This document shows positions 8,653 through 18,921 of a stretch of 64,000 bases of DNA, one piece after another. The stretch is from NCBI RefSeq assembly GCF_001424105.1, contig NZ_LMQH01000011.1:586004-650003 (forward strand). The letters run 5' to 3'. This DNA comes from Chryseobacterium sp. Leaf394. GTDB lineage: Bacteria > Bacteroidota > Bacteroidia > Flavobacteriales > Weeksellaceae. Both the position numbers and the translations under genes were made by a program. The first letter of the stretch is position 1, and each line of letters opens with the position of its first letter. The notes below the pieces were generated by a model. The model was given only the letters and a program-made list of their open reading frames with translations. It was not told the DNA's origin and searched no databases.

Positions 8653-9549
8653 ATGATACAAAGTCCCTCATTATCTTCTGCTAAACTTACTTTCTCTGGT
8701 CATGATACTTTTCATTGCAGACAACTGTGGTTAAAGAAAGGGTATGATTTTGTAAAAAATGGGAATAAATTCACTGATAATGAAGCGGTTGTTTTATTAG
8801 GTGTGGGTAAAAATATGGTTTCCGCAATCTACTTTTGGATGAAGGCATTTGGATTGATAGATAAAGATGGAAATGCTACAGATTTAGCTGAATATATTTT
8901 TTCATCAGAAGGTAAAGATCCTTATTTAGAAGATGAAGCTACATTATGGTTACTTCATTATCATCTAGTAACTCATGGACTTGCATCTATATATGATTTG
9001 ATTTTTAACGATTTGCGAAAGGAAAAAATAGAATTTACAAAAGATAATTTCTTGGCATTTGCAGAAAGAAAAGCAAATGAAATTGGTTTTACCCAATTTA
9101 ATAAGAAGACAGCCGGGACAGATTTCGATGTATTAACAAAAATGTATATCAGGACTACAGAACAAGCTAAAGATAAGGAAGATACTTTTTCGGGATTATT
9201 GACAGATTTAAATCTTATACAAGAAGAAAAGAAAAATAGTAGTTTATATTCCATCCCTAATGAGAACCGTAAAAATCTGCCAGAAGAAATCATATTATAT
9301 ACAATTTTGGATAAACAGGATTTTCAAAACTCAATAAGTTTAAATACCTTGTTTCAAGATAGGAATCAGGCGGGTTCTGTTTTTGCTATTACCAAAAATT
9401 TATTGATGGAAAGACTGGAATCTATTTCAAATAACTCAAATAATCAGAAATATGGTATAACGTTAAGTGACCACGCAGGTATTAAAGTGTTACAAATTAC
9501 ATCTAAGCCCAACAAGTTTGATGTTTTAAATCATTATTATGGCAAATAA
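8653..9549 (+). CDS. DUF4007-family protein
   Basis: This is a 298-residue protein. The N-terminus FSGHDTFHCRQLWLKKGYDFV matches my memory of the DUF4007 family, which is found beside PAPS-reductase-like genes in DNA-modification islands. That neighbour is present here. Residues 45-100 look like a winged-helix or helical DNA-binding segment (LLGVGKNMVSAIYFWMKAFGLID). The remainder is mixed helix and strand with no visible catalytic motif. It is the first gene of a tight rightward operon and overlaps the next gene by 11 bases, suggesting translational coupling and a shared complex. A DNA-recognition or transcriptional role is inferred; the biochemical function is unknown to me. Confidence 0.8.
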   Translation: MIQSPSLSSAKLTFSGHDTFHCRQLWLKKGYDFVKNGNKFTDNEAVVLLGVGKNMVSAIYFWMKAFGLIDKDGNATDLAEYIFSSEGKDPYLEDEATLWLLHYHLVTHGLASIYDLIFNDLRKEKIEFTKDNFLAFAERKANEIGFTQFNKKTAGTDFDVLTKMYIRTTEQAKDKEDTFSGLLTDLNLIQEEKKNSSLYSIPNENRKNLPEEIILYTILDKQDFQNSISLNTLFQDRNQAGSVFAITKNLLMERLESISNNSNNQKYGITLSDHAGIKVLQITSKPNKFDVLNHYYGK

Positions 9550-12500
9550 ATTCACTACATCTACAAATATTATTCGTGATACGGATAGAGAATTAAAGTA
9601 TATACCTACTCCTAATGCCATTCGTATAAGTAATCAGATCAGTAATGATTTTAAACAAGGTATAAGATCATTTAATATTATTGGATCTTACGGAACGGGT
9701 AAAAGTTCATTCTTATGGGCTGTAGAACAAACACTGAAATCAAATAAATCATATTTCGGATTAAATTTACTTTCAAACCCAAAAATAGATTTTATTAAAA
9801 TAGTAGGTGAGTATAAATCATTGAAGGAATCATTTGCTGATTTATTTGAAATAAATGATGATAAAAACATCACAGAAAATATATTCTCTGAAATATATAA
9901 TCGTTACTATGATTTGAACAAAAATAATCCACTTCTTTTTATTGTAATAGACGAATTTGGAAAATTTTTGGAGTACGCTTCCCAAAATGAGCCCGAGAAA
10001 GAGCTATATTTTATTCAGCAATTGGCTGAATTTGTAAATAATTCGGATAATAATATTGTTTTATTGACAACTGTACATCAAAATTTTGATGCTTATGCTA
10101 TCCATTTGGAATTCTCACAAAGACAAGAATGGACAAAAGTTAAGGGTAGATTTAAGGAAATTACTTTTAATGAACCAGTTGAACAATTATTATTCCTCGC
10201 AGCTGAACATATAGAAGAGAAACAATCGACCAACAAGAAAGAAAAAATAATTAATGAATTAGTAGAATTATTAACGGCATCACAGGTTTTTAATTCAAAT
10301 GAGGACTATATCAATGAAATAGCTAAAAAACTATATCCATTAGATGCAATATCTTCTTATGTATTAACTTTATCATTACAAAAGTATGGTCAGAATGAAC
10401 GCTCATTATTTTCTTTCTTAGAATCAACAGATCACACAGGTTTATATCAACATAGTATATTAAGAGATGATTTTTATTCAATAGCTGAAGTATATGATTT
10501 TCTGATATATAATTATTTTTCTGATCTTAACTCAAGATACAATCAAGATTTCAGTGCGTGGAAAGCAATAAAAACTTCTTTAGAAAAAGTGGAAGTTTTG
10601 TTTGATAAACATCTTCCAGAATATGAAAAATTGGTTAAAACAATCGGTCTGTTATCAATTAATGCACAAGCTGGCTCATACATAAATCGTGATTTTCTGA
10701 CGCAATATGCTGAAAAAAGTTTAGGAATAAAGAACGCCGACAAGTTAATTGAAGATTTAGAAACAAGAAAAATAATTTTTTACCGAAAATACAATAATAG
10801 ATATATTCTTTTTGAAGGAACCGACTTAGACATTCCGACAGCGCTATATGAGGCAGGGAACAAGATTGATGATATTACGGATGTAGTAACCTTACTTAAT
10901 AAAAACTATTCACTATCACCTGTTCTCGCAAAAAGAGCGATGTTTGAGACTGGAACACCTCGTTTATTTGAATATAAAATTTCGTCTCATCCTATTTCTA
11001 TAAAGCCAGAAGGAGAAGTAGATGGATTCATTAATTTAATTTTTAATGAAAAAAATATTCTTGAAGATATAAAAAAAATCTCAGAAGAAAATGTGGAGGC
11101 TGTTCTATATTGTTACTATTTAAACTCCAAAGAGATTAAAGATTTGCTTTTTGAAATTGAAAAGACAAGAAAGGTAATTGAAGAAAATTCAGATGATAAA
11201 GTTGCGGTTACAGAGCTTAAAAATATTATTGTACATCAGCAGAATTTATTAAATCATAAAATACTCAACAGCTTTTTTGGTAATAAAGCATCTGTTATAT
11301 GGATTTTCAATGGTTTCGAAAAAGTATTAAAGTCACAGAAGGAATTTAACTCTTTCTTGTCTGAGATTTGTAAAACAGTCTATCACAAAACACCATATTT
11401 TAATAATGAACTTGTAAACAAGCACAAAATATCGACATCTATACATACCGCAAAAAGAAGATATTTTAATGCTTTGGCTAATGATTGGGATATGCCTCAG
11501 CTTGGTTTTGATACAGATAAGTTTCCGCCCGAGAAAACAATATATCTATCATTATTGGAAAATAATGGCATCAAATTATGTGACGATAATTCGTCCAATT
11601 TGATTGAGCCACATAATGAAAATGGATTTTATAATTTATGGGAGGCTTCTGTTGAATTTTTAAACAGTGCTAAACTTTCAAAAAGAAGTGTGTCAGAATT
11701 TGTTGAGATACTGAATAACAAGCCATTTAAACTTAAACAAGGTTTCATTGATTTTTGGATTCCTACTTTTTTATTTATTAAAAGGGATGAATATGCTTTA
11801 TTTAATGAGAGTATTTATACTCCCACAATTAATGAAGACATTTTAGAACTTATTTCTAAAATACCGAAAGATTTTGAAATTAAATCTTTTGTGTTAGAAG
11901 GTGTTAAACTAGATATTTTTAATAGTTATCGTAAATTTTTAAATATTGATTTAAATAAAAATGGTAATGCAAAGACCTTCATTGAAACAATAAAACCATT
12001 TTTGGTATTCTACAGAGGATTACCAGATTATTCAAAGGAAACGAAACGTTTATCAAAGGAAAGTATTGCCATTCGCGAAGCAATAGCAAACTCTAAAGAT
12101 CCTGAACAATCTTTCTTTGAAGATTTTCCTACTGCATTATGCTATTCTGTTGCAAAAATACAAAGAGACAGAACGGAATTACAACATTTTATTGTTCAAT
12201 TACAAGACTCTATAAAAGAAGTTCGTAATTGTTTCGATGAATTGGTAAATCGTTTTGAATCTTTTCTACTAGATAAGTATTTTGATAAACCAATAGCATT
12301 TGAGGAATATAAAATTAAATTTCAAAAAAGATATACGAGCTTACATCGTCATTTGTTGTTGAATTCTCAAAAATCATTTGTACAGCGAATAGATTCTCAA
12401 ATTGAAGATAAAAAAGCTTGGCTGAGTTCATTAGCTCAATCTTTAACAGGAAAATCACTGGAAAAATTCAAAGATGAAGATGAACTTTTGCTTTATGACA

Positions 12501-12754
12501 AGTTTACTGATATGATTTTGGATTTAGATAGCCTTAATAGGATTTCAAAGATTAAATTTGATGAGAAAAAAGAAATAGCTTTAGATGTTCAGATTAATTC
12601 TTTTGAAGGAGGAATGACAAACAAGATAATTCGACTACCGAAAGGCAAAAGTAAAGAGGTCGAAAATCTCGAAGGAAAGATAAAAGATTTATTATCAAAA
12701 GATAAAAGTATTGATTTAGCTGCGATAACAACGGTTTTAAAAGATTTATTATAA
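9539..12754 (+). CDS. Large P-loop ATPase of the sulfur-type island
   Basis: This is a 1071-residue protein. Walker A is IIGSYGTGKSS near residues 46-57 and Walker B is LLFIVIDEFGKFLE near 130-142, so the N-terminal about 350 residues form a P-loop NTPase of STAND/AAA type. The remaining about 700 residues are mostly helical, with charged coiled-coil-like stretches near 530-570 and 860-930, and have no recognised enzyme domain. The size and layout recall the large ATPases of BREX and Dnd-type restriction modules, but I cannot place it in a named family. It overlaps the DUF4007 gene by 11 bases and the PAPS-reductase-like gene by one base (TAATG). It probably drives a DNA-scanning or remodelling step. 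Confidence 0.85.
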   Translation: MANKFTTSTNIIRDTDRELKYIPTPNAIRISNQISNDFKQGIRSFNIIGSYGTGKSSFLWAVEQTLKSNKSYFGLNLLSNPKIDFIKIVGEYKSLKESFADLFEINDDKNITENIFSEIYNRYYDLNKNNPLLFIVIDEFGKFLEYASQNEPEKELYFIQQLAEFVNNSDNNIVLLTTVHQNFDAYAIHLEFSQRQEWTKVKGRFKEITFNEPVEQLLFLAAEHIEEKQSTNKKEKIINELVELLTASQVFNSNEDYINEIAKKLYPLDAISSYVLTLSLQKYGQNERSLFSFLESTDHTGLYQHSILRDDFYSIAEVYDFLIYNYFSDLNSRYNQDFSAWKAIKTSLEKVEVLFDKHLPEYEKLVKTIGLLSINAQAGSYINRDFLTQYAEKSLGIKNADKLIEDLETRKIIFYRKYNNRYILFEGTDLDIPTALYEAGNKIDDITDVVTLLNKNYSLSPVLAKRAMFETGTPRLFEYKISSHPISIKPEGEVDGFINLIFNEKNILEDIKKISEENVEAVLYCYYLNSKEIKDLLFEIEKTRKVIEENSDDKVAVTELKNIIVHQQNLLNHKILNSFFGNKASVIWIFNGFEKVLKSQKEFNSFLSEICKTVYHKTPYFNNELVNKHKISTSIHTAKRRYFNALANDWDMPQLGFDTDKFPPEKTIYLSLLENNGIKLCDDNSSNLIEPHNENGFYNLWEASVEFLNSAKLSKRSVSEFVEILNNKPFKLKQGFIDFWIPTFLFIKRDEYALFNESIYTPTINEDILELISKIPKDFEIKSFVLEGVKLDIFNSYRKFLNIDLNKNGNAKTFIETIKPFLVFYRGLPDYSKETKRLSKESIAIREAIANSKDPEQSFFEDFPTALCYSVAKIQRDRTELQHFIVQLQDSIKEVRNCFDELVNRFESFLLDKYFDKPIAFEEYKIKFQKRYTSLHRHLLLNSQKSFVQRIDSQIEDKKAWLSSLAQSLTGKSLEKFKDEDELLLYDKFTDMILDLDSLNRISKIKFDEKKEIALDVQINSFEGGMTNKIIRLPKGKSKEVENLEGKIKDLLSKDKSIDLAAITTVLKDLL

Positions 12755-13860
12755 TGAGTAAAGTTAGGCACGTGTTAGGAATATCAGGAGGTAAAGATAG
12801 TGCTGCTTTAGCTATATATATGAAGCAAAATTATCCTGAGTTAGATATTGAATATTACACATCAGATACAGGAAAAGAACTTCAGGATACTTACAATTTG
12901 ATTGAAAGTCTTGAAAATTATCTTGGTAAGGAGATTAAAAAGCTACCCGTTCTTTCAGATGATTCATTAAATCCATTCGATCACTTTATAAAAATGTATA
13001 ACGGGTATCTACCCGGCTCTACATCCAGATGGTGTACAAAAAAACTGAAATTAGAACCTTTTGAAAAGTTTGTAGGTGATGATTTGGTAATATCTTATGT
13101 TGGTATTCGTGGGGATGAGGACAGAGAGGGATACATATCTAAAAAATCGAATATTCAGTCTATATTTCCATTCAGAAAAAATATTTTTAGTGAAGATGTT
13201 AGTGGTAAATTTCTTTCAAACAATAATATTCATAATGTTTTAAGGTATTACAAAACATTAGATTTAGGAGAAAAGAGAGAGCGAATTTTTGAGGTTATAA
13301 ATGAACAAGTTTCTATTAACTTCAGTCAAACGCAAAAATTGAATAGCCTATTAGATTTAGGGATTAAAGAATACAATAATGCTGTATTCCAGTTTTTACA
13401 AACAACAGATTATCCAATATCAAAAGAAAGCGAGTTTCCTTTGATTAATAATGAAGATATATTGGTTAGGGATGATATTTTTAAAACTTTAGAAGAATCT
13501 GGTGTTGGTGTTCCGGAATATTATAGAGCTATCGAATTTGAGATAAATGGTAAAAAGTCTACTTATGCCCGAAGCCGTTCCGGTTGTTTTTTCTGTTTTT
13601 ATCAACAGAAAATAGAATGGATTTGGTTGTATGAGCAACATACTGACTTGTTTCTCAAAGCAATGGAATACGAAAAGGATGGATATACTTGGATACAGGA
13701 TGAATCTTTGGCTGAATTAGTTCAACCGGAACGAATAGAAAAGATAAAAGAAGAATACATTAAACGTAAAGAAAGAAAAAAATCAAAAATTCAATCGCCT
13801 TATCTTTTAGACATCCTTGATGATGTTGAAGGAGAAGGTTGTGCGAGTTGTTTTATATAA
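12754..13860 (+). CDS. DndC-like PAPS-reductase-family (PP-loop) protein
   Basis: This is a 368-residue protein. The PP-loop SGGKDS at residues 10-15 and the later motif GSTSRWCTKKLKLEP (Cys94) mark the adenine-nucleotide alpha-hydrolase / PAPS-reductase superfamily, which includes DndC of DNA phosphorothioation. DndC adenylates DNA and carries an Fe-S cluster. Here the cysteines near 277-281 (SGCFFC) and Cys363/Cys366 at the extreme C-terminus (GCASCFI) are candidates for metal or persulfide binding, together with Cys94. It is third in the operon and is most likely the sulfur-transfer or activation enzyme. A cysteine desulfurase gene at 21325-22455 could supply the sulfur. Assimilatory sulfate reduction is unlikely given the neighbours. 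Confidence 0.85.
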   Translation: MSKVRHVLGISGGKDSAALAIYMKQNYPELDIEYYTSDTGKELQDTYNLIESLENYLGKEIKKLPVLSDDSLNPFDHFIKMYNGYLPGSTSRWCTKKLKLEPFEKFVGDDLVISYVGIRGDEDREGYISKKSNIQSIFPFRKNIFSEDVSGKFLSNNNIHNVLRYYKTLDLGEKRERIFEVINEQVSINFSQTQKLNSLLDLGIKEYNNAVFQFLQTTDYPISKESEFPLINNEDILVRDDIFKTLEESGVGVPEYYRAIEFEINGKKSTYARSRSGCFFCFYQQKIEWIWLYEQHTDLFLKAMEYEKDGYTWIQDESLAELVQPERIEKIKEEYIKRKERKKSKIQSPYLLDILDDVEGEGCASCFI

Positions 13861-13863
13861 AGC

Positions 13864-15399
13864 ATGAACAGTTTATACAATTACATCAATTCTTTTAAGG
13901 ATAGACAAATCAGGGATGATAAGACAATAGAGATTGTTGATGGAGAGTTTACAGTTTTTATTTTTTGTGATAGGAAAATTGAGAATGATTCTCTATTTAC
14001 AGGTGAGTCTACGCTTAAGAGTATTGCAATTAGGAAATATAAAAGTGATTTTGATGGACTTGTGAATGAATTGTATTATTTTCTAAACTTAAGTTATCGT
14101 CAAATAAATAAAATACCCAAATATTCTTTAAGTCGTGGTGCGAATAATCAGGATAAAGTATTCTTTGAAATAATCTTCCCAATAGATGAAGATTTAAATC
14201 ACAACAATATTACATCTGTTACAACAGCGTATAGAAATGTAAAAATACAACAAATACACAACTCTTTCAAATTAGAAGATTCCCAATTTATAGAAAGTAA
14301 TGATATTGGAATAGTTCAGTCTAATACAAAAACTAGAAGATTAGGTTATTTGAAATTAATAGTTGAATTATTTGAAAGTTCAAATTATTTTCCAATTACT
14401 TATTTAGGGAAACGAATTGAAACCGATAGTATGTTGTACAATGATGCCCTTTACGAGTACGGGAGTCGTATGGGAGACGATAAGGGGCTAATTAAAAAGA
14501 CAGATAGCGGTTCTTCAGCTAAACCTTATATTGAATTATTGGAACAGCTTAATTTATTAACACAAGTTAATAGTTCTTACATATTAACAAAACAAAGCAA
14601 AATATATTTTCAGTTAAACAAATTTTTAAAACAGGAAATAGATGTAGTTGATGCAAATTTATTTCAACTTAATCTTTTAGATAAATTGTTCTTTTTTCGC
14701 CAAATTCTAATTTCTGACCCTTTGTACATTTGGGTAATTATTGATATTATTTTTATTGTTAGAAAACCAATTGGTACAATGTCGATAAAAAAACTTTTTG
14801 TAGATTATATAAAGAATGAGCTTGATTTAAGTCAAGCTCATTCAAACAATAATGCTACGAAGAGGAAAATTATAGATTTAAAAACACGGATATCATCTTG
14901 GCAAAAACCTCTAACTTATTTAGAACATATTGTTGAACCAAGAATAAACTGGTTAGTAGATTTAGGTATTTTAGAATTAAAAACAGAATCAAAGGAAAAA
15001 CTTTATTACTTCTCTAAATCTGGTTTAAATCTTATTAATGTTTTATTTGAAATATTAGAAAAAAATCTGAATAAACATCTGATTATAGAATCTGTTATTA
15101 ATAATCACTATTTCTATATTTTTAATTATATCTTTGATTTGAATAAAGATAAAGGCAGTTTGGATATCAACAAAATTGAAAATTATCTTTTAGAGGCCTT
15201 TCAAGTATTTAAAACTGAAGCCCCTAATAGAATTGCTGCTTCACAAGCCATTGATTATGTTTGTTTCAAGTCATTTTTTGATGATAATCTAATAGTGGAA
15301 TTTGAAGAAATAAAAAAACACTTACACAGACCTAACAATAAATTCTCAATGGATTGGTTCAAAACAGAGAATGATGGTGCTTTGTATTTAAAAAAATAA
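13864..15399 (+). CDS. Unknown protein of the sulfur-type island
   Basis: This is a 511-residue protein that I do not recognise. It starts 3 bases after the PP-loop gene and ends 7 bases before the AAA ATPase gene, so it is surely part of the same operon. Residues 155-260 look like one or two winged-helix units (LGYLKLIVELFESSNYFPITYLGKRI, then PYIELLEQLNLLTQVNSSYILT). Residues 330-400 repeat that flavour (WLVDLGILELKTESKEKLYYFSKSGLNLI). A DNA- or protein-binding scaffold for the neighbouring ATPases is the simplest reading. No catalytic residues are evident. Confidence 0.75.
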   Translation: MNSLYNYINSFKDRQIRDDKTIEIVDGEFTVFIFCDRKIENDSLFTGESTLKSIAIRKYKSDFDGLVNELYYFLNLSYRQINKIPKYSLSRGANNQDKVFFEIIFPIDEDLNHNNITSVTTAYRNVKIQQIHNSFKLEDSQFIESNDIGIVQSNTKTRRLGYLKLIVELFESSNYFPITYLGKRIETDSMLYNDALYEYGSRMGDDKGLIKKTDSGSSAKPYIELLEQLNLLTQVNSSYILTKQSKIYFQLNKFLKQEIDVVDANLFQLNLLDKLFFFRQILISDPLYIWVIIDIIFIVRKPIGTMSIKKLFVDYIKNELDLSQAHSNNNATKRKIIDLKTRISSWQKPLTYLEHIVEPRINWLVDLGILELKTESKEKLYYFSKSGLNLINVLFEILEKNLNKHLIIESVINNHYFYIFNYIFDLNKDKGSLDINKIENYLLEAFQVFKTEAPNRIAASQAIDYVCFKSFFDDNLIVEFEEIKKHLHRPNNKFSMDWFKTENDGALYLKK

Positions 15400-15406
15400 A
15401 TCAGTT

Positions 15407-16531
15407 ATGGAATTATCAGACTTAAAACTTAAAGAAAATCCTTTTAGAACAGGACCATCAATTAACCCTAAAGATTTGATTTGGGCAGGATTCCCAGAGT
15501 TAAAAAAGAAAATAGAAGAGCGTTTAATTTTTTCTATGAAAACTTCTCCATCCAGAATAGTTCTGAACTGGGGTAGATATGGTAGTGGAAAAACACATGC
15601 TGCAAATTTTTATACAAAGACAGATAGAATAAAAGTTTTAAATGACGAAAAGTCAGCCAAGCCATCTAAAAATATTAAAATAAACTTACCTCGTACATCT
15701 AAAGATCCTGTACAATCTTTTTTTAGAAGTTTTCTAGGGCAGATTAGCTTGTCGGATATCAAATCTAATTTTGATTTAGTAAAAAATGCCTTGTTAGAAG
15801 AAGAGTCTATAGATGCTATTATTGAAGTAAATTCTAATGATACCATTATATCAGACTTATTTAAATTGATAATATCAGATGACAATATTGATCAATTTCA
15901 AGCCATTGAAGCATATTTATTTGGAGATGCAACAAAAGGGACATTAGTCAAGTTAGGATTGCCGTTTGGTCTAAAAGATGATGAACAAATTGTAAATTTC
16001 ATAAGCACATATGTAAATTGTATAACTTTTGAAAAAAGAGTCTTTTCATCTTTCACTCTTTGGTTGGATGAATTTGAAGATATAGATACCTTAAATAAGC
16101 AAAGCCAAGATAGAATTACTACTTTCCTAAGACAATTATTTGATAAGACACCAAATAACTTTCTGTTATTTTTGAATTTTACTCCTAAAACATTCTTTAA
16201 TATTGAGGATTTATCCATTATTTTGGGTGAAGCACTTTCAACCAGAGCAAAAATAAGGATACCTTTTGAAGTCCCTTCTATTGAAGAAGCGATTCAATAT
16301 GTAGAAGAGTTAATCTCTCCTCAGTTAGACAAGCCTGAAGATAAGTATGGGCCGTTTGAAAATGAAGAAACGTTGAAATATGTACTCGACAATATTGGGA
16401 ATTTATCAATTCGTAAAATTAATGAAGTGTTTTCTTTAATCATTGAATTAGCAATTTTAATGGAAAAAGATAAGATAGACATTGAATTTATTAGGTCTGT
16501 AAAAGATGAAATCCCTTCATTTGAGAGTTAA
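15407..16531 (+). CDS. AAA-type ATPase
   Basis: This is a 374-residue P-loop ATPase. Walker A is NWGRYGSGKTHAA near residues 45-57 and Walker B is FTLWLDEFEDID near 219-230. Sensor-like residues follow in FLLFLNFTPKTFFN. The opening LKENPFRTGPSINPKDLIWAG resembles the start of ORC/Cdc6-like and BREX-associated AAA proteins, but I claim no specific family. The C-terminal about 80 residues fit a helical lid or winged helix. It lies 7 bases after the previous gene and 2 bases before the PIN-like gene. It is a second NTPase distinct from the 1071-residue one, and may load or move the complex on DNA. Confidence 0.82.
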   Translation: MELSDLKLKENPFRTGPSINPKDLIWAGFPELKKKIEERLIFSMKTSPSRIVLNWGRYGSGKTHAANFYTKTDRIKVLNDEKSAKPSKNIKINLPRTSKDPVQSFFRSFLGQISLSDIKSNFDLVKNALLEEESIDAIIEVNSNDTIISDLFKLIISDDNIDQFQAIEAYLFGDATKGTLVKLGLPFGLKDDEQIVNFISTYVNCITFEKRVFSSFTLWLDEFEDIDTLNKQSQDRITTFLRQLFDKTPNNFLLFLNFTPKTFFNIEDLSIILGEALSTRAKIRIPFEVPSIEEAIQYVEELISPQLDKPEDKYGPFENEETLKYVLDNIGNLSIRKINEVFSLIIELAILMEKDKIDIEFIRSVKDEIPSFES

Positions 16532-16533
16532 TT

Positions 16534-17373
16534 ATGGTTGCTTATTTGGATACTTGTACTATTCTTAATTTGCTTCAAATTAATTATGATGATGAATATA
16601 TCAAACACCTTGTAAAGTCATTTGAAGAAATTAAGCTAACTCCAATAGTTTTTCAAGAATTAGGGAGTAATAAATTTGTTAATGTTATTGATGATTCTAA
16701 TAAAGAAGTATTGAATAATGTGATTTTCAATCAAATACAAAAATATGTTGATTATTCAAATAGTGATGATACATTAGCATTTACAAAGAAACATAATTCT
16801 GAATGTTTTAAAGATAATGGAGAGTCTCATTCTGTAAGTTATTCAGTAAAGGTGAGTCGTTTTGGAAAAAATGATTTCGGAGATAATCTTCTTAAAACAC
16901 ATTTTATCTCTGATGATGCTCCAGCTCAAAAAGATTTTAATCATTTTTATCAAATTAATGTCGTAGGGCAAATTTTAAATTCAATTGATTTAATGACAAT
17001 TTTTTGGTTGAAACAGTATATAACAAAAAATGATTTAATAAAATACTGTCACTCTTTAAAACAGCTTTATAATAAAGATATAGGGCTATTGCTAATCAAA
17101 CTTAAAGATTATAGTCGCGATTTTGTGGATGATCTAAATAGTAAACAAAAGATTGTATTTACGAAATTGATAGAAATATTGAGTAATATTCAAGATGACA
17201 CCAATAATAAAATATCAGAAATAATAAGTGATCCTGATTTCAAAGATGTTTTAAAAAAGAATAAAGATTGGAAAGAATTGCTTACAAATATTCAGCAAAG
17301 TAATTTTAGAGAAAAAATTCCTTATATTAATAAAAGAATGCGAGATTTGGAAAAGGTTTGGGAAGTAATGTAA
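16534..17373 (+). CDS. PIN-like domain protein, last gene of the rightward operon
   Basis: This is a 279-residue protein. Its start VAYLDTCTILNLL (Asp6), the acidic TPIVFQELGSNKF (Glu near 48) and a later HFISDDAPAQKDF (Asp near 128) follow the order of acidic residues in PIN-fold nucleases, with SDDAPAQ very like PIN motif 3. The C-terminal half is helical and of unknown role. It starts 2 bases after the AAA gene. As a putative metal-dependent nuclease it may be the effector, or a processing enzyme, of the rightward operon. The PIN assignment is by motif order only. Confidence 0.75.
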   Translation: MVAYLDTCTILNLLQINYDDEYIKHLVKSFEEIKLTPIVFQELGSNKFVNVIDDSNKEVLNNVIFNQIQKYVDYSNSDDTLAFTKKHNSECFKDNGESHSVSYSVKVSRFGKNDFGDNLLKTHFISDDAPAQKDFNHFYQINVVGQILNSIDLMTIFWLKQYITKNDLIKYCHSLKQLYNKDIGLLLIKLKDYSRDFVDDLNSKQKIVFTKLIEILSNIQDDTNNKISEIISDPDFKDVLKKNKDWKELLTNIQQSNFREKIPYINKRMRDLEKVWEVM

Positions 17374-17415
17374 TTTTTTGCTTTTAATCTTAATAAGAGA
17401 CTGAAAAAAATTACA
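17369..17415. terminator. Bidirectional A+T hairpin between convergent operons
   Basis: TGTAATTTTTT (17369-17379) pairs with AAAAAATTACA (17405-17415). The arms include the stop codons of both converging genes and provide a T-run on either strand. It is weak in G+C but well placed to separate the two halves of the defence island. Confidence 0.5.
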
Positions 17416-18856
17416 GCTCATTTACAAATTTAATAGTGTTCTTAATTTTCAAGACCTTATCAAACTTTGGTATAAGGTCTTGATGTTGGTTAAGTCTAAA
17501 TTCAATATCATCACGATTCCACCAATCCGCCCAAAATTGCTTTTGACTTAATTTTTCCAAAGTTTCTGTTAATGGATTGGTTATTTGAGTACTAACTGCT
17601 AGGAAAAATCCACTAGCGTCATGTTGCTCTATAGTGTCTCTAATATCTTGAACTTTACTTTTTCCAATAGAATTATTACTTGCTTTACATTGACCAACAA
17701 TCTTTCGAATTTGAGAAGGAGATACTCCTTGATGAAATAATTGATTTTTATCAGCAATTTCCCAATCTATAATTAGATCTCTTCCTTTATCTCCTTGATT
17801 AGTTGGTGCCGCTATTCTTACTCTTTTTACTTTCACATCTCTTTCTAAAAGGCTTTTTATCAATAATTCAAATTGTGTTGGGCAGGGATTCTCTAACCAT
17901 TCGAAAATTGGAATTGGAAACAAGATTGAGGCTTCAAGATTATGACGCTCTCTAATCAACTCTTTTTCTTTTTTAAATGCATCTAAACCTGAAGATATAC
18001 TTTTCGCAATGATAAATTCTTCTTCAATATTTATTATGAGATTTTCAATAACGATAAAATTGTTTGCTCTATGACGTAGGTTACTATTGATAGATGTCAG
18101 AACACTTTCAATTTCTTTTAATGCTTCATAATTGAAAAAGTTATAAGTTCTTGAATCAATTAATATATTCCCATTTATGCCATTTATCTTATGAGGTTTA
18201 TAATCGAATACTTTTGTTATTGTCTCTAAGTAATATGCTAGCGACTTGGATTTTATTATAGTAATATCATTGTCAATATCATAAACAAAAGAATATGATG
18301 GTCTTATTCTACTTCCACTATTATAGCGATTAATTGTTTTTGCATAATCATTAAGGTTAGCATCGACATCATAATCTCTTTCATTTACAAGATTCTCTTC
18401 TTTCATACACTCTTCACACGGACAACCAATCAACCCCCAAAAAGAATATCTCCATTCAAATAAAATATGAAGAAGGTTTTCAATATACTTTAGAACATTA
18501 TTTGAAGAATTCGCGTATTGTTCAGGATAAATGTATCTACCCCAAATTTCATCATCAATGACAGGATGAGGTATATCAAATATAGAACAGGATATTTTAG
18601 CTTTCACTTTTAGAAAACTCGAAAACATTAAGCTAATAACTATATGTATATCGCTTCTGTCTCCATGATATACTATATCACTAGTTCTTACTAAAAAATA
18701 AAAACTTAATTTATCGTCTTCAATGTTTAAAAATAAAGTCAATCCATCAATTTCTCCTGTAAAAATTCTGAAAAAATTGACATCAGAATTGTCAACAATG
18801 AATGAAAAAGACTCACATATTTTTTTTACATGTTCTTGTATTTTAGTATTATCCAT
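17411..18856 (-). CDS. Mrr-like restriction endonuclease
   Basis: This is a 481-residue protein. The C-terminal about 160 residues carry an Mrr-type PD-(D/E)XK core: FELLIKSLLER near 329, GDKGRDLIIDW near 353-364 with the catalytic Asp, and IVGQCKAS near 384-391, where Q-x-K replaces E-x-K as in many Mrr enzymes. The N-terminal about 300 residues are unrecognised. They include GCPCEEC near 141-147, a possible zinc or metal site, and probably sense the target. The family cuts modified DNA. Beside a cysteine desulfurase and a PP-loop protein, cleavage guided by the presence or absence of DNA sulfur is a natural hypothesis. It is the last gene of the leftward operon, 65 bases after the GHKL ATPase. 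Confidence 0.82.
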   Translation of the reverse strand: MDNTKIQEHVKKICESFSFIVDNSDVNFFRIFTGEIDGLTLFLNIEDDKLSFYFLVRTSDIVYHGDRSDIHIVISLMFSSFLKVKAKISCSIFDIPHPVIDDEIWGRYIYPEQYANSSNNVLKYIENLLHILFEWRYSFWGLIGCPCEECMKEENLVNERDYDVDANLNDYAKTINRYNSGSRIRPSYSFVYDIDNDITIIKSKSLAYYLETITKVFDYKPHKINGINGNILIDSRTYNFFNYEALKEIESVLTSINSNLRHRANNFIVIENLIINIEEEFIIAKSISSGLDAFKKEKELIRERHNLEASILFPIPIFEWLENPCPTQFELLIKSLLERDVKVKRVRIAAPTNQGDKGRDLIIDWEIADKNQLFHQGVSPSQIRKIVGQCKASNNSIGKSKVQDIRDTIEQHDASGFFLAVSTQITNPLTETLEKLSQKQFWADWWNRDDIEFRLNQHQDLIPKFDKVLKIKNTIKFVNEL

Positions 18857-18921
18857 TCAATTTAGTTATAAGTCGTTAATAAATCAAAAACCGCAAGATT
18901 AAATAACTATTTCTTTTAATA

